Below, piece by piece: positions 7,980 through 15,924 of a stretch of 52,281 nt of DNA (positions within the stretch are counted from its first letter, which is position 1; the number at the start of each line of letters is the position of its first letter). The translations under genes and the position numbers were made by a program. This stretch comes from Pyrinomonadaceae bacterium. GTDB lineage: Bacteria; Acidobacteriota; Blastocatellia; Pyrinomonadales; Pyrinomonadaceae. The DNA is taken from positions 1 through 52,281 of the forward strand of contig JAMQPI010000510.1 of assembly GCA_023717565.1 (NCBI GenBank), in the 5' to 3' direction. A model generated the notes under the pieces. It had not been told where the DNA came from. It ran no database searches and saw nothing but the letters and a program-made list of their open reading frames with translations.

Positions 7980-8096
7980 GTTAGAGTTTCAAGCGGGCTG
8001 ATAAAATGGCCGATCGAGTGGTCGAAAGAATACGATATGGAGTTTGCAGACGTCATAGATTTGTTTTATCGTCTCAGGCTGAAACCGGGAGTTAAT

Positions 8097-9227
8097 ATGC
8101 TTGCAAAAAGGTACCCTCAAGGAAGATCGGCGGGGGTAGGACGCATGGGGCCGAAAAGGCTCGGACTGGCGCTCATCCTTATTATTTTAGGACTAGGTTT
8201 TGCAGGTCAGGCGTGCCGTTCCCAGAAAAACAGCGCGAGCCCCTCGATCGAGTTCACCCATATTCCGCCGGCGGCGCAAGGTGGAAAAGAAAGACTCGAC
8301 ACGATCTCGGGACGGGTAATGAACGCTCGTCCAAAACAGCAGATTGTTATTTATGCACACAGCGGGCAATGGTGGGTGCAGCCCGATCCGCCTGAGACTC
8401 CCTTCGTTGCCATCAAAGAGGACTCGACGTGGAGCACACAGACTCATCTTGGATTTGAGTATGCGGCGCTGTTGGTGGACCCGGACTATCATCCGCCTCC
8501 CACGATGGATGTGGCACCGACCCAGGGCGGTTCCATTGCACTCGTAACAATCGTGAAAGGAGAAGGAACGCCACAATTAGCACCAACCGGCTCGCTTAAA
8601 TTCAGTGGCTATGATTGGAGTGTTCGCATGATTGAGAGTGACAAAGGAGGCATGAACAACCTCTACGACGCTGAAAATGCATGGACCGATGCGAGCGGGG
8701 CACTCCACATGCAGATCAAGAAGAAATCGGACAAATGGTCTTGTGCAGAAATATTCTTAAATCGCAGTCTCGGATACGGCACATACTCGGTAACTGTGCG
8801 TGATACTTCGCACTTAGAACCCGCCGCGAATTTCAGCATGTTTACCTTCGATGATTCGGCTAGTGAAGAGCACTTTCGTGAGCTGGATGTAGAGGTCAGT
8901 GGTCCAAGTGACGCTGCGAATAGGAACAGTGCGCGATATGTGAAGCAACCGTTATATATGGCGGGTAACCTGTTTGCTTTTGCGGCGTTCTCAGGGACCT
9001 TGACGTATGTCATGCGCTGGGAACCTGGACGTGCAAGCTTCAAGACCTTTCGCGGAAGATCTGCGGGTGGCGGAGCGCAACTGGTTTCTGAACATGAGTT
9101 CACGTCTGCCATACCGGCTCCGGGTAAGGCAGTAATCCGACTGATCTTTTACGCCGTTGCGAGCGAAAAAAATCCTCTGCAGAAGCCAAGCGAGGTTGTG
9201 GTTGAGAAGTTTGAATACCTGCCATGA
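8097..9227 (+). CDS. Lipoprotein with GH16-like (concanavalin-type) domain
   Basis: The product is about 376 residues. The lipoprotein signal sequence GPKRLGLALILIILGLGFAGQAC ends in a lipobox cysteine, so the mature protein should be anchored in the envelope. A beta-rich domain follows (QIVIYAHSGQWWVQP, TWSTQTHLGFEYAALLV). The C-terminal half resembles a GH16/laminarinase jelly roll. FRELDVEVSG matches the ExDxE catalytic pattern, though the rest of the GH16 signature is loose, so enzyme activity is uncertain. I chose the ATG after GGGAG; ATG 8145 directly before the signal sequence is equally possible, while ATG 8037 is less likely. Its 3' end overlaps the kinase reading frame, so the two are probably co-expressed. 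Confidence 0.7.
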   Translation: MLAKRYPQGRSAGVGRMGPKRLGLALILIILGLGFAGQACRSQKNSASPSIEFTHIPPAAQGGKERLDTISGRVMNARPKQQIVIYAHSGQWWVQPDPPETPFVAIKEDSTWSTQTHLGFEYAALLVDPDYHPPPTMDVAPTQGGSIALVTIVKGEGTPQLAPTGSLKFSGYDWSVRMIESDKGGMNNLYDAENAWTDASGALHMQIKKKSDKWSCAEIFLNRSLGYGTYSVTVRDTSHLEPAANFSMFTFDDSASEEHFRELDVEVSGPSDAANRNSARYVKQPLYMAGNLFAFAAFSGTLTYVMRWEPGRASFKTFRGRSAGGGAQLVSEHEFTSAIPAPGKAVIRLIFYAVASEKNPLQKPSEVVVEKFEYLP

Positions 9228-12200
9228 CGATGGTTTTGGAAGGCGCCGGTTACTCAGGTGGGCCATTGCCGGACTCGTGGGTGTCTGCTTCGGTGTTTCA
9301 GCGTCTGCGCTCGATCCGACCCGGAGCGTGTCCCAATATCTCCACGATTCGTGGGGAACTGAGAGAGGTCTGCCGGGCGAATCTATAACGGCTATCGCAC
9401 AGACTTCCGATGGCTATCTCTGGATTGGGACAGATAAAGGCCTTCTTCGTTTCGACGGCTTCAATTTTCACCAGTTCAAGCGGGCGCGGGATGACGCCTT
9501 CCAGGTTGGTCCTGTGCGAAAACTCCTGGTTGATGGAAATGATAGCCTCTGGATCTTGCTGCAAGACACCCAAGTCTTTCGTTACCACAATGGAAACTTG
9601 GAGCTTATCCTCGGCTGGAGTGAGCACGGCACAACCGCAATGGCACGGGGTACGTCGGGTGCGGTTTTGTTCTCATCATTAGCTGTGGGAACTACCAGCT
9701 ACAGTGACAGTCGCTTTCAAACCCTGTCGTCCGCAGCTCTTCTCGCCGACGCTGCAAGAGTCGCGAACAGCGAAGCTCCCGAGCAGCGAGCAACTCCTTT
9801 CAGTTGGTTCGATCGTCTGGAGGCACTCACCTCGGTGGTGATCTCGATGGCCCAGACTGACGACGGAAAGATTTGGCTTGGCACGGAGCGTCGAGGGCTC
9901 TTCTATCTGCAGGAAGGCCGCGTTTGGAGGGCATCGAATGGAGGGGTTGACACAAAGATTAACTGCCTTCTTCCTCTTCTAAACTCAGAATTATGGGTCG
10001 GAACGGCGAAGGGTGTGCTGAGCTGGAATGGAACAAAACTTACGGTGGCAGGTGTACCATCAGCTCTTCTCAATCTCGATGTACTTTCCATTCTTCGCGA
10101 CCGCGACTCAAACATTTGGGTTGGCACGAGTCGCGGTCTGTTTCGGTACAACGCGCGTGGGGTTTCCTTACTGAGTTTTCAAGAAACCACTGAACCGGTG
10201 ACTGCGCTGTTCGAAGATCGCGAGGGAAACATTTGGATCGGTAGCGCGCGTGGCCTCGAGCGACTGCGAGACAGCGCCTTCGCAACCTACTCGCTCCCTA
10301 ATTTGAAATCGCAGAGTATGGGACCAGTGTACGTTGACTCCAGCGACCGCACTTGGATTGCGCCGGTTGAGGGTGGACTGCGTTGGCTGAAGGAAGACAA
10401 AAGTGAGGTTGTCACTGCCGATGGCATCGCCAACGATGTCGTCTACTCCATCACGGGCACTGACAAGGATGATGTCTGGGTGGGACGGCAACAGGGTGGT
10501 CTCACCCATTTGCAGTACTCCGGCAATTCGTTTACAGCCAAGACCTACACGCAGGCAGACGGACTCGCACAAAACAGCGTGTACGCGCTCTATCGGAGTC
10601 GTGATGGTACCGTCTGGTCCGGGACCCTCAGTCGTGGTGTGAGCCAGCTAAAGAACGGTCGTTTCACGAATTACACCACCGCTGACGGGTTAGCGGCGAA
10701 CACAATATCGTCGATTGCCGAGGGCGCTGACGGCACGATGTGGTTTGGAACTCCGAGCGGCCTTAGCGCACTGACGAAAGACGGCTGGCGAACCTATACG
10801 GTCAGCGAAGGATTGGCGTCTCAGGATGTGAACTGTTTGCTGCAAGACTCAAACGGCGTGCTGTGGATCGGAACCGCCGAAGGCTTGGCCTTCTTCACTG
10901 CCGGGCATCTGAAGGTGCCGCAAGTAGCTCCCGACTTGCTGCACGAACCCATATTTGGACTGGCGGAAGACCAAAATGGGGGACTCTGGGTCGCAACTGC
11001 GGGGCACGTGCTACAGGTGAAATGGGCAAACTTGCTGCGCGGCGCTTTGAGCAAGACAGACATTCGAGAGTATGGAGTTTCGGATGGTTTGTTGAGTACG
11101 GAGGGCGTGAAGCGCTCTCAGTCGGTGGTTGTCGATTCACTGGGGCGAGTTTGGTTTTCGACAAACCGAGGCCTTTCTGTCGTGAATGCTTCGCGTGGAA
11201 CCGACAACTCCGTTCCCGCTCTTGTGCATATCGAAGCTGTCTCGGTAGATGGCAATCCGGTCGATCCACGTGGACCGATCCGGCTTCCCGCGGGCGACCA
11301 CCGAATGACGTTTGGCTACGTGGGGTTGAGCCTTGGCAATTCTGACAGGGTGCGCTACCGCTACATGCTGGAAAACTTTGATCGCGGGTGGAGTCAACCC
11401 GTGACGAATCGGGAAGCCACCTACGGCAGTCTCGGCCCAGGTACCTACCGCTTCCGCGTAATGGCCAGTAACAACAGTGGCGTCTGGAACGAGACTGGCA
11501 CGTACTTCGATTTTGCCATCGCGCCGGCTTATTACCAGACCACCTGGTTCCGAGTGTCGGTCGCAGTCGCGTTTTTGATTCTCGTTGGCGCCGCTTATCA
11601 ACTCAGGCTGCGGCGAGTCGCGGCTATATATAAAGGACGCATGGAAGAGCGCATTCGGGAGAGAGAGCGGATCGCCCGCGACTTACACGACACGCTCTTG
11701 CAAAGTGTTCAGGGCTTAATCCTCAAGTTCGACGCAGCCGCCAAACAAATTCCCGCCGAGGAGCCCGCTCGGCAAGCCATGGAGAACGCACTCGATCGCG
11801 CGGATGAAGTCATGGCCGAAGGCAGGGACCGAGTTAGAAATTTGCGAGATACAGCGGTATCACTCAGCGACTTGCCGACGGCTTTTTCACGTGTCGCGGA
11901 AGAAAGCTCAAAGGATCGCAAGGCGACCTTCAAGACTCTTGTCGAAGGCCGTTCGCGGGATCTAAATCCCATCGTACTGGAAGAATCGTACGCCGTTGGT
12001 CGTGAGGCACTCACTAACGCACTTACCCATTCTGAAGGCCGTAACGTGGAGGCAGAGATCAGGTACGATCGCCAGCAGTTTCGTTTGCGAATTCGCGATG
12101 ACGGGCGAGGAATTGATCCCAAGATCCTCAAAGATGGTGGGCGGCCTGGGCACTTCGGCTTGCAGGGGATGCGAGAACGCGCAACTCGGATCGATGCCCA

Positions 12201-12333
12201 ATTGAATTTGTGGAGCGGCATTGGTACGGGAACCGAAGTGGAACTCGTGGTGCCGGCAAAAACGGCGTATCAGACAACCGACACGAAACCAAAGCGATCA
12301 TGGTTTCGTCGACTAGCCAACACCGATCACTGA
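9157..12333 (+). CDS. Two-component propeller sensor histidine kinase
   Basis: The reading frame has up to 1058 residues. A signal/anchor (LLRWAIAGLVGVCFGVSASA) is followed by about 13 Reg_prop repeats of the form DGYLWIGTDKGLLRF, which make a periplasmic double propeller. Then come a Y_Y_Y domain (about 708-788), a transmembrane helix (about 797-817), a HisKA_3 dimerisation helix with ERIARDLHDTLLQ (His about 845), and a HATPase domain with EALTNALTHS and DDGRGID. There is no receiver domain, unlike hybrid systems of Bacteroidota. The ORF-track start is a TTG inside the lipoprotein gene; a TTG at 9202 preceded by GCGAGG may be the true start. It probably phosphorylates the NarL-type regulator converging on it 7 bp away. 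The ligand is unknown; a glycan would fit the neighbour. Confidence 0.93.
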   Translation: MRAKKILCRSQARLWLRSLNTCHDDGFGRRRLLRWAIAGLVGVCFGVSASALDPTRSVSQYLHDSWGTERGLPGESITAIAQTSDGYLWIGTDKGLLRFDGFNFHQFKRARDDAFQVGPVRKLLVDGNDSLWILLQDTQVFRYHNGNLELILGWSEHGTTAMARGTSGAVLFSSLAVGTTSYSDSRFQTLSSAALLADAARVANSEAPEQRATPFSWFDRLEALTSVVISMAQTDDGKIWLGTERRGLFYLQEGRVWRASNGGVDTKINCLLPLLNSELWVGTAKGVLSWNGTKLTVAGVPSALLNLDVLSILRDRDSNIWVGTSRGLFRYNARGVSLLSFQETTEPVTALFEDREGNIWIGSARGLERLRDSAFATYSLPNLKSQSMGPVYVDSSDRTWIAPVEGGLRWLKEDKSEVVTADGIANDVVYSITGTDKDDVWVGRQQGGLTHLQYSGNSFTAKTYTQADGLAQNSVYALYRSRDGTVWSGTLSRGVSQLKNGRFTNYTTADGLAANTISSIAEGADGTMWFGTPSGLSALTKDGWRTYTVSEGLASQDVNCLLQDSNGVLWIGTAEGLAFFTAGHLKVPQVAPDLLHEPIFGLAEDQNGGLWVATAGHVLQVKWANLLRGALSKTDIREYGVSDGLLSTEGVKRSQSVVVDSLGRVWFSTNRGLSVVNASRGTDNSVPALVHIEAVSVDGNPVDPRGPIRLPAGDHRMTFGYVGLSLGNSDRVRYRYMLENFDRGWSQPVTNREATYGSLGPGTYRFRVMASNNSGVWNETGTYFDFAIAPAYYQTTWFRVSVAVAFLILVGAAYQLRLRRVAAIYKGRMEERIRERERIARDLHDTLLQSVQGLILKFDAAAKQIPAEEPARQAMENALDRADEVMAEGRDRVRNLRDTAVSLSDLPTAFSRVAEESSKDRKATFKTLVEGRSRDLNPIVLEESYAVGREALTNALTHSEGRNVEAEIRYDRQQFRLRIRDDGRGIDPKILKDGGRPGHFGLQGMRERATRIDAQLNLWSGIGTGTEVELVVPAKTAYQTTDTKPKRSWFRRLANTDH

Positions 12334-12340
12334 ACGTCGA

Positions 12341-12970
12341 TCAGATTTCAATTATGCCGCGTTTCAAAGCAATAGTTACTGCGTGAGTGCGATCGTTTGC
12401 ATTGAGCTTTGAAAGGATGTTCTTCATGTGGGCCTTGACCGTTTCCTCGGATATCTCGAGGCGCACGGCAATTAGCTTGTTGGCATTGCCTTCGGCCACT
12501 TGCTTCAAAACTTCGATTTCGCGGTTCGTTAAAACGTCATCCATGTGGTGCTCGGCCATTTCAACCGCGATTTCGGGAGGAATTCTTTTCCTGCCTCCGT
12601 GGACGCTGCGAATGGTTTCCACCAATTCCTTCCGCAGCATATTCTTAAGTAAGTATCCGAATGCTCCGGCTTCGAATGCGCGTGTCGCCTGGGTGTCACC
12701 ACTATAGGTCGTTAGAACAATTATTCGCGCATCAGGAAAATCTTTGCGTATGGTTTGTATGGCTTCGATGCCATTCATCTGCGGCATCTGTATATCCATC
12801 AGGGTTACATCTGGACGGTGCAGGCGAAACTTCTCGATCGCTTCGCGGCCGTTACTGGCTTCAGCAACTAGAACTAAGTCCTTTTCGGCTCCTAGTACGG
12901 CAGCAATTCCTTCACGCAGAATCGGATGATCATCGACTGTCAAGATTCGAATTGGACTGTTGCCGTTCAT
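12341..12970 (-). CDS. NarL/FixJ-type response regulator
   Basis: The 209-residue protein has a receiver domain: acidic pocket VDDHP, phospho-acceptor Asp in VTLMDIQMPQMNG, and LTTYSGD and LLKNM for the conserved Thr and Lys. A LuxR-type helix-turn-helix follows (LTNREIEVLKQVAEGNANKLIA, SEETVKAHMKNILSKL). Acting as a dimeric transcription factor after phosphorylation is the family norm. The gene converges tail-to-tail with the propeller kinase gene, whose HisKA_3 module is the kinase type that pairs with NarL regulators. Partnership is therefore likely, although the two are not in one operon. Target promoters are not known. Confidence 0.94.
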   Translation of the reverse strand: MNGNSPIRILTVDDHPILREGIAAVLGAEKDLVLVAEASNGREAIEKFRLHRPDVTLMDIQMPQMNGIEAIQTIRKDFPDARIIVLTTYSGDTQATRAFEAGAFGYLLKNMLRKELVETIRSVHGGRKRIPPEIAVEMAEHHMDDVLTNREIEVLKQVAEGNANKLIAVRLEISEETVKAHMKNILSKLNANDRTHAVTIALKRGIIEI

Positions 12971-13227
12971 TCAGGAGCAAATTATATGCTTGTTTTACTG
13001 CGAACTAAAGACTTCGTTGTTGAATCAACCACTTCGCACGATAGGAAACAAGACCACCTCCCAAACGAGTTGTTGACTAGATAGTTGAGGTATCCGAATT
13101 CAGCAAAACGGCAGTGTCGGAGTTTCTAATTCAGTTCGTGTGCGCCTGCAACCTGGCGACACTTTGGGAGGAAGTCGCGATCTACACTCGGTCAACCCAC
13201 AACCGTCACACTTGATGCGTTGTGAAG

Positions 13228-13412
13228 GAGGATTTGAGATCTTGAACCGGTTCCAAGCTTGGCAGCTGCGCCTGAAGGACCAAAGACTGGTCCGCGCGAC
13301 TCCGTGTGAGTCGATTCAATCGCTTGTTTTTCCTCAGCCGCAACCCGTTGCCGTCGACCGCGAAACGTTCGCTTTCGGAAACGATAAGCGAGGCTTTCCG
13401 TCAGTCGCTGTA
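13228..13412 (-). pseudogene. Decayed Fis-domain fragment of a sigma-54 activator
   Basis: The minus strand reads [14 protein letters not shown] and [14 protein letters not shown]. These match the C-terminal [14 protein letters not shown] and [14 protein letters not shown] of the sigma-54 activator gene about 1.4 kb to the right. The DNA is similar too, including GCAACCCGTTGCCG and CTTTCGGAAACGAT. The fragment lacks about 70 bp found in the intact gene, its recognition helix is scrambled (GTGSRSQILLHN in place of [11 protein letters not shown]), and there is no AAA+ domain. It is a partial duplication or the remains of a second activator gene. The flanking sequence (12971-13227) shows nothing else. 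Confidence 0.75.
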
Positions 13413-13439
13413 TCATTTCTCAGTAGAGATTGTTGTCCT

Positions 13440-14522
13440 TCAGCCCCGCTTAATAATGAAGACTGTTTTGTCGTCAATGTGGTCCTCTTCTCCAATCTGC
13501 CGCAAATGCTCGTCGTCTTTGGTGGCGTGTTCCATCAACGCATTGCAGATGTCTTTTGCTGACTTCGAATAGTTCTCCCGCATCACAGTTTCGAGGTGTT
13601 GGCGTTCTTCATCATCGCTGCCATCATAGACGCCGTCGGTATAGAGGAAAAGAATGTCGCCTGGGCTCATCAGCGTAATTTCGGCAACGTCGGACGAGTT
13701 AGCCGGCCTGGCCCGAAATTGCATTGAGAAATAACGCTTACGGTCCGGATGATCAGCAGGGATCTGTAGGCCCAACGGCAGGAATTGCACCATTCTATCT
13801 TTGTCCAACTCGACGAACTTACGATATTCAGCAGAGAATACCAGCGGCGGCGGGTGTCCAAAATTTACAAATCGGAAATAGCCGTAGGGATGGACTTCGC
13901 CATAAAGCATAATCGCAATCTCGCGCGCATTTTCTCTCTGACTTATCCCCAGTGCGTTACGAGCCGTGACCGAATGCGCTAAACGCAGGTTGAGGTTTTC
14001 AAACAACTCCGGCGTAGTCCTTCCGTGCTGGTCAAGCTCGGAGAGCATCAAAGCATGAAATGTATCGTGTACAGTCGAGGCAATTTTCGCTGCAATAATT
14101 CCGTGTCCCTGGGCGTCCACCAGGAGAACTCCTGCCGTACTAAAGAGCTCGTGGAGGGCTTCGGCTACCCTGACTTGTTCCGAGCTTCGTGCATCTCTGT
14201 ATTCGGCTTCCATTTCGGACTTATGATCCGGCCTGGACCTTAACCATTCCACATGATCGTCTACTGAATTACGCGGCGGTGCGCCTGGCGGGAGCGGATT
14301 AAGAAATTCCTTCGATGACTTTAACGCCTGCCGAATGCGTGCCTCGACGTCATAACGCTGCTGGAAGTTTATGTATTCAAATAGGTCCCCGCCGACCCTT
14401 CCGGCAGGAACAGCCTTCCCGTACATTTCGATGCCGGAGAGATGTGGAATCGCCCCTTCCACCGGCATGAGACGTTCACTCAAGTATTCATCGATACTCA
14501 GATCCGTTTGCCCTGTGGTCAT
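13440..14522 (-). CDS. PP2C/SpoIIE-type serine phosphatase
   Basis: The 360-residue protein is a PPM-family (RsbU/SpoIIE-like) phosphatase. The metal-binding motifs are in place: VGGDLFEYI near residue 46, VLLVDAQGHGIIAAKI, NFGHPPPLVF, DILFLYTDGVYDGSD and DDKTVFIIKRG at the C-terminus. About 60 extra residues (EFLNPLPPGAPPRN and following) sit between the first two motifs. No membrane or sensory domain is present, so it should be cytosolic. Such proteins dephosphorylate anti-sigma antagonists or similar partners; the STAS-like protein at 6.7 kb lacks the usual phosphoserine and is an unlikely substrate. The sigma-54 activator gene lies 51 bp upstream on the same strand. Confidence 0.92.
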   Translation of the reverse strand: MTTGQTDLSIDEYLSERLMPVEGAIPHLSGIEMYGKAVPAGRVGGDLFEYINFQQRYDVEARIRQALKSSKEFLNPLPPGAPPRNSVDDHVEWLRSRPDHKSEMEAEYRDARSSEQVRVAEALHELFSTAGVLLVDAQGHGIIAAKIASTVHDTFHALMLSELDQHGRTTPELFENLNLRLAHSVTARNALGISQRENAREIAIMLYGEVHPYGYFRFVNFGHPPPLVFSAEYRKFVELDKDRMVQFLPLGLQIPADHPDRKRYFSMQFRARPANSSDVAEITLMSPGDILFLYTDGVYDGSDDEERQHLETVMRENYSKSAKDICNALMEHATKDDEHLRQIGEEDHIDDKTVFIIKRG

Positions 14523-14573
14523 TTTCAGGATTTTGTACTCCGTTCAATCACAGCGGTCAGACTTAATTTCTTG

Positions 14574-15875
14574 TTAGGACGGATTGGAGAGTTTGAAACG
14601 ATTCTTGTTGATCTTGAGAGTTTTGATTTTCGACTCCAAGGTAGATCGTGCGATACCAAGCTTTGCAGCTGCGCCCGAAGGACCGAAAACTCGTCCGTGG
14701 GACTCCGTGAGAGCCGTCTCAATTGCTTGTTTCTCTTCAGCGGCAACCCGTTGCCGAAGCTCACGCTCGCTCGTTGGCGATGTGCGCAACGGTTGCCGCG
14801 AAAGCCAACTCTCATCGACCGAGAAACTTTCGCCTTCGGAAACGATGACAGAACGCTCAACAACGTTCTGCAGTTCGCGAATGTTACCGGGCCAGGCGTA
14901 TTGCTCAAACAAAGTGCGGGTTTCTTTGTTTATCTTCCTGATATTCTTTCCTTCTTTTCGGGCGTAGCGATCGATGAAGTATTGCACCAGCATCGGAACG
15001 TCTTCTCGACGCTCTCGCAACGGAGGCATCTCAATGGGAAACACATTCAGGCGGTAGAAAAGATCCTCCCGAAATGCGCCGGCAGCTATTGTCTCTGGCA
15101 AGTTACGGTTCGTCGCGCCTATCACTCTCACGTTTGCCTTGATCGACCTGTTCCCGCCGACACGCTCAAATTCGTGTTCCTGAAGCACACGTAGGAGGGC
15201 GACCTGAGTCTCTGGTGGAAGTTCGCCAACTTCATCAAGGAATATTGTGCCTCCTTCAGCCAATTCGAAACGGCCGAGCCGGCGTTGAGTCGCCCCGGTG
15301 AATGCACCCTTCTCGTGACCGAATAACTCCGACGGAATCAATGAGGGCGGAATGGCCGCACAATTCACGCTCACGAACGCGCGTTCGGAGCGCTTTGATG
15401 CCTTGTGAATGGCGCGCGCAATCAGCTCTTTGCCTGTGCCCGTCTCTCCGGTGATTAGTACGGTTGAGTCTGTCGGGGCCACTTTTGCCACTCGAACGAG
15501 GACCTGTTGCAAAGCAGGCGAGTTGCCGACGATCTCTTCAAACATCGAGGTCTTGATTATCTCTTCACGCAGCGCAATGTTCTCTTTTTGTAGTTCTTCT
15601 TCGGCACGTTTCCGATCCTCGATATCAGTCCCGGTGCCAATCCATCGTGTTATGTCTCCCCGTTCATCTCTGAGCGGAGCGAAGCGGACAAGAAAACAGC
15701 GAAACTGCCCGTCATGTCTCAGCAACCGAGCCCCGTGCTCAAACGGCTGACCCTCGAGAAATCCCTTCTTCCTTTCACTAACAAAATGTTCACGATCCTC
15801 CGGATGAACCAGATCAAGTCGAGACCCAGGCCATGAATGGGTGGCTTCGGGCTGACCCGCATCGGCTCGCCACAC
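14574..15875 (-). CDS. Sigma-54-dependent regulator with truncated PAS domain
   Basis: The frame gives 433 residues from a GTG. The first 100 are the second half of a PAS domain plus PAC ([31 protein letters not shown]). A short coiled coil follows, then a complete sigma-54 AAA+ domain: Walker A GETGTGKE, the GAFTGA loop contacting sigma-54, [13 protein letters not shown] and [16 protein letters not shown] Fis-type helix-turn-helix ends it ([21 protein letters not shown]). A TAA stop lies six codons before the GTG in the same frame, and the first strands of the PAS fold are missing, so the gene seems truncated at its 5' end. It likely still binds DNA and sigma-54, but sensing is doubtful. Confidence 0.88.
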   Translation of the reverse strand: MWRADAGQPEATHSWPGSRLDLVHPEDREHFVSERKKGFLEGQPFEHGARLLRHDGQFRCFLVRFAPLRDERGDITRWIGTGTDIEDRKRAEEELQKENIALREEIIKTSMFEEIVGNSPALQQVLVRVAKVAPTDSTVLITGETGTGKELIARAIHKASKRSERAFVSVNCAAIPPSLIPSELFGHEKGAFTGATQRRLGRFELAEGGTIFLDEVGELPPETQVALLRVLQEHEFERVGGNRSIKANVRVIGATNRNLPETIAAGAFREDLFYRLNVFPIEMPPLRERREDVPMLVQYFIDRYARKEGKNIRKINKETRTLFEQYAWPGNIRELQNVVERSVIVSEGESFSVDESWLSRQPLRTSPTSERELRQRVAAEEKQAIETALTESHGRVFGPSGAAAKLGIARSTLESKIKTLKINKNRFKLSNPS

Positions 15876-15924
15876 GGCGTTGCCGAAATTTTACTTCTTC
15901 GTGGATGTGATGCCCATTCCGTCC

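Noticed and set aside
9157-9227. Sharp start of the kinase at the ORF-track TTG
   Set aside because: The TTG has no ribosome-binding site and encodes a leader before the signal anchor; later TTG codons are as good, so only the frame and not this start is claimed.
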